DNA from: Leishmania panamensis
Lineage: Eukaryota; Euglenozoa; Kinetoplastea; Trypanosomatida; Trypanosomatidae
NCBI RefSeq assembly: GCF_000755165.1
Contig: NC_025882.1
Coordinates: 288,268-352,267 of the forward strand
Reading direction: 5' to 3'
DNA: 64,000 nt
The notes under the pieces are model-generated. The model did no database searches. It saw nothing but the letters and a program-made list of their open reading frames with translations, and had not been told where the DNA came from. This document shows positions 20,092 to 30,139 of this stretch, in pieces (within the stretch, counting starts at the first letter, position 1; each line of letters starts with the position of its first letter). The translations under genes were made by a program, and so were the position numbers.

Positions 20092-20667
20092 GACAAAGCG
20101 ACTCCCCCCCCCCCCCCAGAAAAAAAGAAACAGAATAAAGAGAGAATCATATCAGCTCACCAAAGGACAGAGGTGTGTGTTTTTTTTTTTGTGTGTTTGT
20201 GTATACAGAGATGTATACAGATTATGTTGCTGTCCGCCGGTGAGCACCACAAAGACGCCCACATACACGCGCACGTCGAGTAGGGCGTTTTGACGGCGGT
20301 CGAGCGGCGCTTTGCCTCTTGACAACGCCGCTCTACGTCTCGCTATTTCTACTAGCGGCGACTGCGACTCCCTCTCCCTGCCCGCTTGTGCGATACTGCT
20401 ACAAGGTGGACACGGGCAATGTCATCCAATTGGTGAGCCCCCTGTGGCAGCTCCTTGGTCATCGCGCGTATGTCTGTCATTTCCGCTCCCACTTGTGACG
20501 ATATGCGCTTCCGCCTCGCGCTGTTTTGCACCCAAACCCACTTCACTGTTTCTCTTTCCCTCTCTCTGTGCACCCATGTTCGAGTCGTCATCCAATAGCC
20601 GAAAGAAAGCAAGAAAGGCCACTGACGAGCTGCCAGCGCTCTTTGTTGGGTTTGTATGTGTGTGCAT

Positions 20668-20672
<5 letters not shown>

Positions 20673-20700
<28 letters not shown>
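20673..20700 (+). repeat. (TG)n microsatellite
   Basis: Uninterrupted TG run within the 5' flank of eIF6, preceded by TATG/CATG-interrupted units from about 20653. Confidence 0.9.
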
Positions 20701-20701
<1 letters not shown>

Positions 20702-20966
20702 TTCACTGCAGGCCGCTTGACGCCTAGTCTTTTTCTCAACTTTTTTCTCGCTTTTTTTTTTGGCGTCTCCCATCTACCCCGCTTGTTCTACTTCGCCCAG
20801 CTCACTTCTCGCGTTCCAGTGCGTCTAGCGCGCTCGCTGTTTGTGGGCTCCTTTGCTTCGTGCCTAGGCTGAGTATAACACACTCACAGACTCCACAGTG
20901 ATCTCTCCTCATTCGTCTCCCCTCATCCACTCCTCACCGGCACATCTATTACCTTTAAGGCAGACG

Positions 20967-20972
20967 ATGTAA
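20967..20972 (+). promoter_or_regulatory. Possible start-stop element (ATG TAA) upstream of eIF6
   Basis: ATGTAA lies 20 bases before the eIF6 ATG. Candidate acceptors TTTAAG (ends 20959) and GGCAG (ends 20963) would leave it in the mRNA. An acceptor at CATCAAG (ends about 20985) would remove it. Start-stop elements can stall initiating ribosomes in other eukaryotes. Confidence 0.35.
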
Positions 20973-20992
20973 GGTGGGCATCAAGAGCAATC

Positions 20993-21742
20993 ATGACACT
21001 GCGTACCCGCTTTGAGAGCTCCGATGATATTGGTGTCTTCTCTCGCCTCACCAACGCTTACTGCCTTGTGGCCGCTGGCGCGTCGCAGAACTTCTACTCA
21101 GTGTTTGAGCAGGAGCTGGCAAACCACATCTCTGTCGTGTACACGTCCATCGGCGATGCCCGCGTGATTGGCCGCCTCACCATAGGCAATCGCCACGGGC
21201 TCATCGTGCCGTCGATTACGACAGATCAGGAGCTACAGCACCTCCGAAACTCGCTACCCGACTCCGTGAAGGTGCAGCGCGTTGAAGAGCGTCTCTCCGC
21301 CCTCGGCAACTGTGTGGTTTGTAACGACCATGTAGCGCTCATCCACACGGACCTGAGTCGTGAGACGGAGGAGGTGATACGTGACACGCTGCAGGTGCAG
21401 ACATTCCGCACCTCCATTGCGGAAAACGCTCTCGTCGGTAGCTATGCCGTAGCCACGAATAAGGGTTGCATGGTGCACCCCAAGACTCCTGCACAGGACA
21501 TGGACGAGATTTCGTCTCTCTTGCAGGTGCCGGTAGTGGCGGGCACGATCAACCGCGGCAATGCCGCCATCGGCTCTGGCCTTGTAGTGAACGACTGGGC
21601 CGCGTTTTGCGGTCTGAACACGACAGCGACAGAAATCACCGTTGTGGAGCGCATCTTCCAGTTGCGCCGCGAGACCGTCGGTGGGGACGAGGGCAACTTA
21701 CTGCAGAACGTTCGTGAAACCCTGGTGGACGAGCTGGCGTAA
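20993..21742 (+). CDS. EIF6: Translation initiation factor 6 (eIF6), 249 aa
   Basis: Binds the 60S subunit during late maturation in nucleolus and cytoplasm and keeps it from joining 40S until released. Length matches the family (about 245 residues). The sequence opens with TRFESSDDIGVFSRLTNAYC, the conserved eIF6 start, and contains the repeated pentein-fold elements. These include GNRHGLIVPSITTDQELQHL, NCVVCNDHVALIHTDL and VAGTINRGNAAIGSGLVVND, followed by WAAFCGLNTTATEITVVE. No frameshift or insertion is seen. The gene sits between the Nfu gene and AMPK alpha in the same direction. The mRNA leader may contain a start-stop element. Identification is firm. Confidence 0.96.
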   Translation: MTLRTRFESSDDIGVFSRLTNAYCLVAAGASQNFYSVFEQELANHISVVYTSIGDARVIGRLTIGNRHGLIVPSITTDQELQHLRNSLPDSVKVQRVEERLSALGNCVVCNDHVALIHTDLSRETEEVIRDTLQVQTFRTSIAENALVGSYAVATNKGCMVHPKTPAQDMDEISSLLQVPVVAGTINRGNAAIGSGLVVNDWAAFCGLNTTATEITVVERIFQLRRETVGGDEGNLLQNVRETLVDELA

Positions 21743-24700
21743 ACAAAAGGGTGCACAAGAAAAATGTAGAGCAGTCAGCTTCGGGAAGTGGGGATACCAC
21801 GCACCACGAGGAACTGGAATCTCCGCACATCTCTATGGAGGCTCAGCAGACGCTGTTTTTTCGCGAAGCCGGACACGGGGCGTTCTTTGCCTACTATTCC
21901 GCTCTCTGGGTGTGGTGCGTAGTTTTTCTTTGTACGATTCCTGAAGTTTTCTTTGTGTTCTCAGCTCACTCTTGTCGTATAGTGACGTTCCTGTGTGCTG
22001 TTGTGTCTCGTGCGCTGCCGTGTTGTTGTTCTCGCGCTTGTGCCCCTCTTTGCGCGTTGCGTCTCTGCAGTGGTGTGCAGTGCTGGTGCGGTGCTCTTGA
22101 GTTTTTGCTGTTGTCGTCGTTCGTTTTCTTTTTTGTTTTATTTTCGCGGCGGCCCGCGAAATCGGTGGCTCTCTCACTTTTTCTCTTTTCCTCTCTCGTT
22201 GGACTCTTTAGGGTGTTGTTAGCCTGATAAGGAGACAAAGAACTGAAAGCCTTCCTCCACCTGTGTTACTGGGCGTGTGTACGTGCGTGCGCGAGTGCTC
22301 AGTGCTGTTGTGATACGTAGTTGCTCGATGTGTGTGTGTGTGTGTGTGTTCCCTGTTGTGCGTCTTTGGAGCTCCTATTGGATCCCTGCGCAGCTTGTTT
22401 TTACCTTTCTTGGTCTCTCCTCGTGACGTCGCGCTTCCTGCCCCAGTATTCACCACCTCCGATCTTTCCTAGATTCGAGACTCCTGCTGGGACTTTTGTG
22501 AATGGGTCGCCAGCACCAACCGCGCCAGCGTTGAAGCCTCATTTTGTGTTGTCTTCATGACACAGACATCATTCACTTTGCACCTGTGAGCGTGCTGGCA
22601 CCACTAACATCACTTCGTGCTGGATACCAGTCCATGGGATGATCGCTGGGTTTACCACTCCGACGCGCATACAAACCCGCTGACGATTTGGTTTTCATTC
22701 GTTGTTTCCTTCTCTCTCTTTTCGACTTCCGCTAAGTAAACGTAATATGTGGATAACTCACACAATAACATCACTCTCCCGCTGTTAGGATAGCAAACAA
22801 AGAGGGTGAGAGTGTGCGTATGTATAAATTCATTTTTTTTTTCGTGATGGTCATCTTTTTTTTTTTCTGTCTCTCGCCTTCTCCCTGTGTCTTCCTCCTC
22901 GTGTCGAGCGCGCCAGCTGTGTCGCGCTGATACAGCCAGCCCCCCCCCCCTATTTTGCTTTCAACGCCTTCATCTCTTCGTCTACACATGCACGTGGGCG
23001 CACATTAACACCAATAGGGTGAGGGGGAGGGCGCGGTTCTCTTCCTTGCAGGATTGTTTTCATTTGACTCACTTCTTCTTCGGCATCGATGATGACACTC
23101 CACTTCCCTGGCGTTCCTGTCAGCGAAGACTGCCCCTGTGCCCTATGGGGTAAGTCACGTGTAAGGGGGGTGGGGCAGGGGCAGGTATAGACCAAGCCGA
23201 GGCAGCAATGGACTTGGCTGGAAGGACTAGAGCTGCAGGAAATACAAGGAGATGTCACGACACGCAACACGAGAAACGATAGTGTAGGGGGTCACGCACC
23301 TAACAGTCGCCAAGCTAAAGGGAGTGTCTCGAGTCTTGGTCTCATGCACACACGCCTAGTTACTCTAGGTAGGAGCACGAAGCTCCATCCTGGGTAGTTG
23401 GTGTACTGACGCGTATCTTTCTGCTGTTCGCTATCGCCGTGGCACGCACACATCAGTGCACAAAAGAAAAGAGCATGTGGTGTGCAGCGTCGCTTTGGTA
23501 CACTACTGGCTGTGCCTTCGAGTCGATGTATATTTGCTTCCCCACCTCTCTCATGCAGCACCGCAACTCTGCAGCACCTTCTTCCCCATCGCCGCGTCTC
23601 TCTCTTCCCTCCCGTTTCCCCCTCTCGAACTTTCGATACATAAAACGCAAATGCCCTGTGATGCGAATGCAGTTGCGAAACAAAACAAAGCGCAAGTCCC
23701 CTCCCTATAAGGGAAAAAAAAACAGTGAAAGCAGCAGCAGCTTCCCACAAGCGTGTGTGTGTGTGTGGTCTGTTGCGCACTCATTGTGTTGCTTAGAATC
23801 TGTTCTCACAACACAGCTCAATATCCTTCTCCCCGCTTTCTTGTCGTAATTCATTCCTTATAGAGCATTGCTTTCTCCGCATAGTCCCCCGACGGAAACG
23901 TCGACGCTTCAATTCATAGGAACGCACAAACCAGTCACCACCGCACAATAGCACAGCCTCTTCGAGGAAAAGATTACATCATTGTTTCAGGCTGGATATC
24001 GTTGTGGAGCAAGCGCATACGAGCACATCCTCTTCCATCTATTGATACACACTGGGTTGTTCTCACGGAAGTGTATTGTGTGTGCGTGTGTGTATCGTTT
24101 CTGCTGTAAATAGACGAAGCCGTCATTAGTCATTCGCACGAGTGCCCTCTGTTTCCCTTCGTGCTTCTCTGTCATTGTGTTGCAGATTGCGTACGATCTG
24201 TTCCCCCGCCCTCCGCCCCCCTCTCCTCCTTCAGCATCTTTGTCTGACTCTTTTTCGTCTGTTTTTCGTTTTTTTTTTGTGCTTCTCTGGCGTCTTTCTG
24301 GCCGTCTCTCTTTCTCTCCCCTCAATTATTTCCCCCCGTTTCACCAGGAGCCTCCTTCCCCCCAATTCCCTTTCCAGAGTGCAAACTTGAATCTGGTGGA
24401 CTCCTGCGTACATCGTGGCGGGTTGCATTCTCTTTCTTTCTTTTTTTTCGCGCTTGTTTCGTATCTCAAAATTTCTCACATTGGCTGTGCGTCTGTTCAT
24501 CCCGATCGCGAAAGCGCACGCTGTTTGGTGTTCCTCCTCCCTTTCGATTGCACATCTCATTTTCTGCTTCTTGCATCTGTTTGTCGGCGCTGCGGCTGAT
24601 TTTCTCTGGTGGCTGATTTGGCATCATCTCTTATCCATCCTTCACTGCGCCCTCCTCGTGACCCTCTCCGTCTGTTCGGCACCTCCAATACCCTGGAAAA

Positions 24701-25621
24701 TAGGGAGGGGGGCTGAACAACAGTGTAGTCTCAGCAAACGGAGCGTGCGCCTCAGTTTGTTGTCTTTTGGCCAATCAATGCACAGACGATTGATGCGTAC
24801 AGAGCGGCTTTTATAGAACAACACGGGGGCGAGCAAGAGAACACGAATCCACGAGAGCGGAGGTACCGCTGACTGACAGACATCCCTTTGGTTTCGATCC
24901 GCTGCACTTCATCGCCCTTTCCCTCCTCCTGTGGAAGCGCTCCTACGCACGTGTGTGTGTGCGTGTGTCTCAATCTGTTTTTTTTGTTGTCCGTTTCTTA
25001 CTTTCACCTCCCTGTCTTGTCTCACTCGGCGCGCTGTCCCTTCCTGCGTCTCTCTGTCTTCGCTCTTCTCACCATTTTTTTTTCCACCGAATATTTGTCA
25101 TAGCGCCTTCAACGTGTGTGCGCGCCGAGTCCCGCACCTCCATTTGCGCTCTCTTACACAGCCATACACGCCCACGCCCATAAAAGACGCTACCTTGTAC
25201 TACCGCCCCCCACCCCCCTTTTCAAAAAACGCCACCGCTCTTTTCTGTGTGTACCCGGCCGCTCAGTTCTTGCCTTTCTCCTCCTTTTTGCTGTTGCAGC
25301 TTTGAGCTCATTGTATGTGTCTGCGAAGCTCTTTTTCCTGCTCTGTTTGTTTGTTTCTTTGCTTGTTTGGCTGATCCAGTGTACTTGATTTGTCGCCTGT
25401 TTCTTTTTCTCTGTCGTTCCTGTCCCTGTATTACTCTAGCTCTTTCTCGTTAGTGTTCTCTTCCTTGTGCGGTATCGTTAATTGTGAGCTGCCTTCTTTT
25501 CCCCTCTCCCCTACCTCACGTGCGCTGGTCTTGTTCCTTCCTGCGGACGCCGCTTTCTACCCTTCGCGGTTACGCCTCCAGTACATCGGCGGAGACAAAG
25601 AAACCCAAAGCGTGGAGCACG
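21743..25621. other. Intergenic, 3.9 kb, pyrimidine-rich, no gene seen
   Basis: Probably the eIF6 3'UTR plus the AMPK 5' flank. Holds GT runs (about 22329-22349, 23755-23767), poly-T and a C12 run near 22940. A less T-rich stretch at about 23150-23420 has no open gene. A dense T/C block at about 25010-25560 precedes AMPK. Confidence 0.6.
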
Positions 25622-28006
25622 ATGGCCAACACTCAGCGCAGCAATGCCATTCTTCCCAAGGTGGGCCAGCGGTTTGGTCCCTACCAGGTCGGTGAAACCA
25701 TCGGCCGTGGCACTTTTGCCAAAGTAAAGATCGGATACCATGAAACAACGAAGGTCCGTGTAGCGCTCAAAATTATCTCACGCAAGCTGATGGACAGCGA
25801 TGCGCGTTCGGCGCTGAAGATCAAGCGCGAAATCAAGATCATGCGAGTGCTGCGCCACCCGCACATCACTCGCCTCTACGATGTCGTCAAGACGAAGCAC
25901 GATATTGTGCTAGTCATGGAGTATGTGTCTGGCGGAGAGCTGTTCGACTATATTAGCCGCCAGGGTCGACTAGAGGAACCCACCGTGCGCACCCTATTTC
26001 AGCAGCTGGCCGCCGCTGTCGCCTATTGCCATCGGTACCGGGTCACTCATCGAGACATCAAGCCGGAGAACATCATGATGGAGCACGGCTCCCACAGTGT
26101 GAAGCTGAGTGACTTTGGCTTATCCTCCATCACGCATGATGGACGCTTCTTCGAGACGAGCTGCGGCACCCCCAACTACGCGTCCCCGGAGGTGGTAAGT
26201 GGGCGGCTGTACGGAGGCCCAGAGGCGGATGTGTGGAGTTGCGGCGTTGTGCTCTACGCGATGCTCTGCGGCACCCTGCCATTCGACGAAAGCAACATTT
26301 CTGTCCTTTTCAAGAAAATTCAAACGGCAGACTATGTCATCCCTAGCTACATCTCCCGGCAGGCGCAAGACCTGCTGCACCACGTGCTGGTCGTGAATCC
26401 GCTGGAGCGCGCCACAATGGAGCAGGTGATGCAGCACCCCTGGCTGCGACCCAACTTTCCCCGCTATCTGTTGTCACTGCACTACGCCGCGATCGTGGAG
26501 ACAACGCGCTTTGCAAGCACCTACTATCTCACGGAGGACATGCTGGATGTGGAGGTGATGTCCGTCGTCGCTTCCCGCTTTCACGCCTCTCCGGAGACGG
26601 TGGCGTCGATAATTATGGCGGAGGAGGAGCGCATCCCGTCGATGCGGGCCGTCATTAGCGACGAAGACAACCCGAATTCCATGGCGCGTCGCTACCCCGC
26701 GGCCAACTACTTTGAGATGTACTCAAATGTGTTGGACTCGAAGCTGTGGCCGACACCAGTGGAGATTGCCGCCGCCGAAGTGGCCCTGCGCAGCGAGGCC
26801 CACGACATCTTTGTGTCATATGTCATTCTAACACAGAAAAAGCAGAGCAAGTTGGCCCCGCAAGAGCACGGCACAAACGCGTCGTTTGGAGAGAGCGCCA
26901 ACACCCTCCTTCAGTCGCAGGCTCAGCAAGGGTACGGCTCCCTGAACGCCAACTCGCTGCATCAGCGCTCCGGGAACGCAAGCTTCACCGGCCTCAGCTT
27001 CAAGGAGACATCTTGGAGGTTGAACGCGCATACTACCGTGCCATCCACGCCAACGAAGCCGAAAGACCATAACGAGAAGACGCTTCAGCATCTACCACCG
27101 CCGCCGCCACAGTCCACCATGAGCTCGTGCCTTTTGGTACCTCCCGCTGGAGACCCTTGGCAGTCGGGGTACAACGCCGTCGCGGCGCCGTTTCTTCCCC
27201 TTCACGCAAACGGCTCGACCCATACCGTGCTAGGACACATCCTACATGTGCAAGAGCTCCCGGTGCAGTTACTCCTGTCTCGCAGAATTACAGTGAAACC
27301 AGTAAAGAGGGAAACGTCTTTCTCGCTTTCCTCGTCTCCAATGCATCAGAAACGAAGTTTGGGCTTTGACTGTGTCAGCGACCCCGGTAGTGCGTCAACC
27401 TCGATGCCAACCGTTCCGCAAGGGAATCTGCTGCAGCCGCAGCGAACCCACACGACGAGGGCGTCCTCATGTACACCGAAACTCTTGCACCCGCAATCGA
27501 AAATGGAGGCGGGTCTTAGCGGCTCCCATTCGCAGAGCTACAACGATAGCCCACTGAGGGGCAACGGCGCCGACATGCGCCACAAACTGGCCGTCGCAGG
27601 CGGTGAGACGGCGTTGGACACGTTGTACCATGCAGAGACGGTCACGCGCTTCGGCAACGACTTCATCCGCAATGGCGTTGCATTTGTAAACTCCACCAGT
27701 CACGAGACACTGAGAGAGGTGTACGAGGCCATGAAGCAGGAGGGGTTACTCTGGAAGGTCATCTATGATTATTACTTCTCCGTCGTGCGCTATCCAAACA
27801 TCAAGCTACAGGTAAAGGTGTACCGGACAACGTTGGACGAGCAACTGGTGGATGTCAAGGTATCCGCACAGAGCGGGATGGCCGCCTACGACGTGGCGTT
27901 GTCGTTGCTAGAGCGGCTGCGCACCCGCGCGGTGAACAAGTGCAATGCGCAGGTTCTTCAAAACGGTGGTAGCTCCCAGAAGAGCCACATGCCGAGCATA
28001 ACGTGA
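25622..28006 (+). CDS. AMPK/SNF1-type protein kinase, catalytic alpha subunit (794 aa)
   Basis: Energy-sensing Ser/Thr kinase that would act with beta and gamma subunits. The first in-frame ATG is 25622. The kinase domain (about residues 17-275) has G28-R-G30-T-F, VALK with K50, HRD with D145, IKPEN and D164-F-G. The activation loop FFETSCGTPNYASPE has T179 at the place of the activating Thr172 of mammalian AMPK. A UBA-like autoinhibitory segment follows at about 300-345 (DVEVMSVVASRF, then PETVASIIMAEEE). The C-terminal 100 residues, from DFIRNGVAFVNST, resemble the KA1-type region that contacts the regulatory subunits. The roughly 300-residue Ser/Pro/Gln-rich linker makes it longer than the usual 550 residues. 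T. brucei has two alpha isoforms; synteny from memory favours the chromosome 10 one (alpha1). Confidence 0.92.
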   Translation: MANTQRSNAILPKVGQRFGPYQVGETIGRGTFAKVKIGYHETTKVRVALKIISRKLMDSDARSALKIKREIKIMRVLRHPHITRLYDVVKTKHDIVLVMEYVSGGELFDYISRQGRLEEPTVRTLFQQLAAAVAYCHRYRVTHRDIKPENIMMEHGSHSVKLSDFGLSSITHDGRFFETSCGTPNYASPEVVSGRLYGGPEADVWSCGVVLYAMLCGTLPFDESNISVLFKKIQTADYVIPSYISRQAQDLLHHVLVVNPLERATMEQVMQHPWLRPNFPRYLLSLHYAAIVETTRFASTYYLTEDMLDVEVMSVVASRFHASPETVASIIMAEEERIPSMRAVISDEDNPNSMARRYPAANYFEMYSNVLDSKLWPTPVEIAAAEVALRSEAHDIFVSYVILTQKKQSKLAPQEHGTNASFGESANTLLQSQAQQGYGSLNANSLHQRSGNASFTGLSFKETSWRLNAHTTVPSTPTKPKDHNEKTLQHLPPPPPQSTMSSCLLVPPAGDPWQSGYNAVAAPFLPLHANGSTHTVLGHILHVQELPVQLLLSRRITVKPVKRETSFSLSSSPMHQKRSLGFDCVSDPGSASTSMPTVPQGNLLQPQRTHTTRASSCTPKLLHPQSKMEAGLSGSHSQSYNDSPLRGNGADMRHKLAVAGGETALDTLYHAETVTRFGNDFIRNGVAFVNSTSHETLREVYEAMKQEGLLWKVIYDYYFSVVRYPNIKLQVKVYRTTLDEQLVDVKVSAQSGMAAYDVALSLLERLRTRAVNKCNAQVLQNGGSSQKSHMPSIT

Positions 28007-30139
28007 GCGCTTCCTCCCCCTCCCCCTTCCCCTTGTTGCTCCTTCCATTCGAATGAAGAGCAACGTGGCATCGACCCGCTCTGGAGCAACCCCTAAAAGA
28101 AGGCGGAGGGGAAGCAATAGTGTCCACTGGATTGCGCTTATGCCAATGCCGGTCATCTGTAGCGGCACTGTCCTCTTGTGTCCGATACAACAGTAGTTAG
28201 ACAACCTCCCTCTGCAGCGTCAGTCCGCTTCATGCGAGGCTTCTCTTTTCTTTTCCTGTGCCTGTGTGTGTCCGTGTGTGTGTGTGTGTGCCCTGAGCCA
28301 CAAATCAGAAGACGTTTCAACCGCCTTCTTTTTCTCTTCATTGCGAAGAGTTTTCCAACCATATCTCCTTCACCCATATGGCAGCGCAGATAATCCTACA
28401 TTCGTGTTTCATGGTAGAATGATGTGCAATTAGAAACGCACACAAAATCCATCACCCCCCCTTTTCTCTTCCTTTTTTCATTGTCCGGCTTATAGGAGTT
28501 GCCGATGTTTGTGTTTAGTGCGTGTGTTATCGTGTACTTTTTCAGTTTTTCTCAGGGGATCCGTCGATGTCCTCTACGACCCCTTCCTCTATCCTCTCCT
28601 CGACTTTGTTGCTGCGCATGGCTGAGATAGGCTGTGTGTGTGTATGTGTGTGTGTATATGTGTGTGTGCTTGGAGAGCATACCTGCTTCACCGCTGCTCG
28701 ACAAACGTACCCATGTGACGTTGCGAATTGGGGTGTGGTGCCGCGCTTCCACCTCCATATCCTCTTGCCGGCCTTGGCACACGGGTTTACGGCTCTGTGG
28801 CATCCGCCTAATCTACAGTTTTCTCGTGGAGGTCTCATCTAGAGACCTCCACTTTTGCTTTCACATCTCGCTCTCTCTCCCTCGCCTCCTGCTTCTCTAA
28901 TTGGCGCCTTCAAGACGAAGGTGCGCAATCGTGCAGGATACCCCCAAACCCTCCCCCTTTTCCCCGACAAGGAAGTCCGAGGGAAGGAAAGTGCCCGGAA
29001 AAGGAAAGGAGAAAACTGTTGATGGTGCGCCTACTTAGCATACCATATCGCCTACCTCAACTTCTCTCTTCCTCCAGAGCGCCTCTCCCTTTCCGTTCCT
29101 CTCCTTTTCTCGGCGCCTCGGCTCCTTTTTTCAGCGGCGACATCACAGGGAAGAAAGTACGCCTGCTTCTTTCTCCAGGATCTTGAAACTGTCACCTCTC
29201 CTGCACTACGACTTCCCCCCCTCTGACTTCCCTTTCCGTTCCAACAACAAAATAAGTACCTGAAAACGCACTCCCCTACGCGCACACATACACCTTCGCT
29301 ACACAATCGATCACGCGTCCTGCCGCGCATACGTGCAGGAGAGAGAGTCGCACTTATACATACCGACACACCCCTACCCCCTTTTTCCCATACACAGGTG
29401 CTCAGGACGCCTACGTATGATTTTTTCCACTCTCACTTGTGGCGTTTCTGCCTATTCTTCTTGGTAATTTTGTATTCGTTGTTGCTTCGTCTCCGAGTTT
29501 TCTTCCTTCGAGTACTTCATACGACTCCCTCGTCCACGCTTTCCCCTGCCGCTCTCTCTCTCTCTCTCTTCCGCTTCACTCGGCTCTCATTTCTTCGCTT
29601 TCGCTTACCGTTCTTCGGAAGTTACCGCAGCCGTCCGCCATCACTATTTCGAATTTGTCTTTCTCGGCTTTCCTCACTTGTATCGCTATTCCGCACCTTC
29701 ACACCGTTCTGCTCTTCGTTTTCCCTGTCTGTGCTCACCGAACAGCAGCGCGTGTGCGCCAGTCTTTCTTCGCATGTTCACGCGTCAAGGGCACACGTCC
29801 GCACACTTTTTGGTTCTCCTTCACTTCGGCAGAATTGCACCTTGAAGTCGTTCTGTTTCGCACGGCTGCTGTTTCTATTTCTGCTGTATGCGTGTGTGTG
29901 TGTGGCCTCTCTACCATGTTGTGGACATTGAGCGCCTGGCTGGGGGCTGTGGTCCGCACCCTGTCCACACTCACCATTGTCGCCATCTAGAAGATCCGCT
30001 GTGCGCATGTCCCTCCCTCTCCATCTGCTCTACAAAGACACGCAAACAGGCCTTCGAATCACCCTTCTTATCCGATATGACTCGAGAGAGTTTATGACTA
30101 CATGTCCGCAAGCTGCCGTCATGGAGTAAGGCGTCCCTG
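28007..30139. other. Intergenic, no gene seen
   Basis: 3' flank of AMPK with GT runs at about 28265-28290 and 28630-28670, then strongly pyrimidine-rich DNA at about 29400-29730. Open frames are Ser/Phe/Leu/Cys-rich translations of T/C DNA. Confidence 0.6.

Larger units (their letters stand above)
19229..20992. other. Intergenic with assembly gap, 5' flank of eIF6
   Basis: No gene seen in the sequenced part. Contains C homopolymers on both sides of the gap, a GT microsatellite and a long T/C-rich leader (about 20880-20958) before eIF6. Confidence 0.6.

Noticed and set aside
19229..20293. 354-codon frame spanning the N gap
   Set aside because: Most of it is unknown bases; the gap size itself is doubtful.
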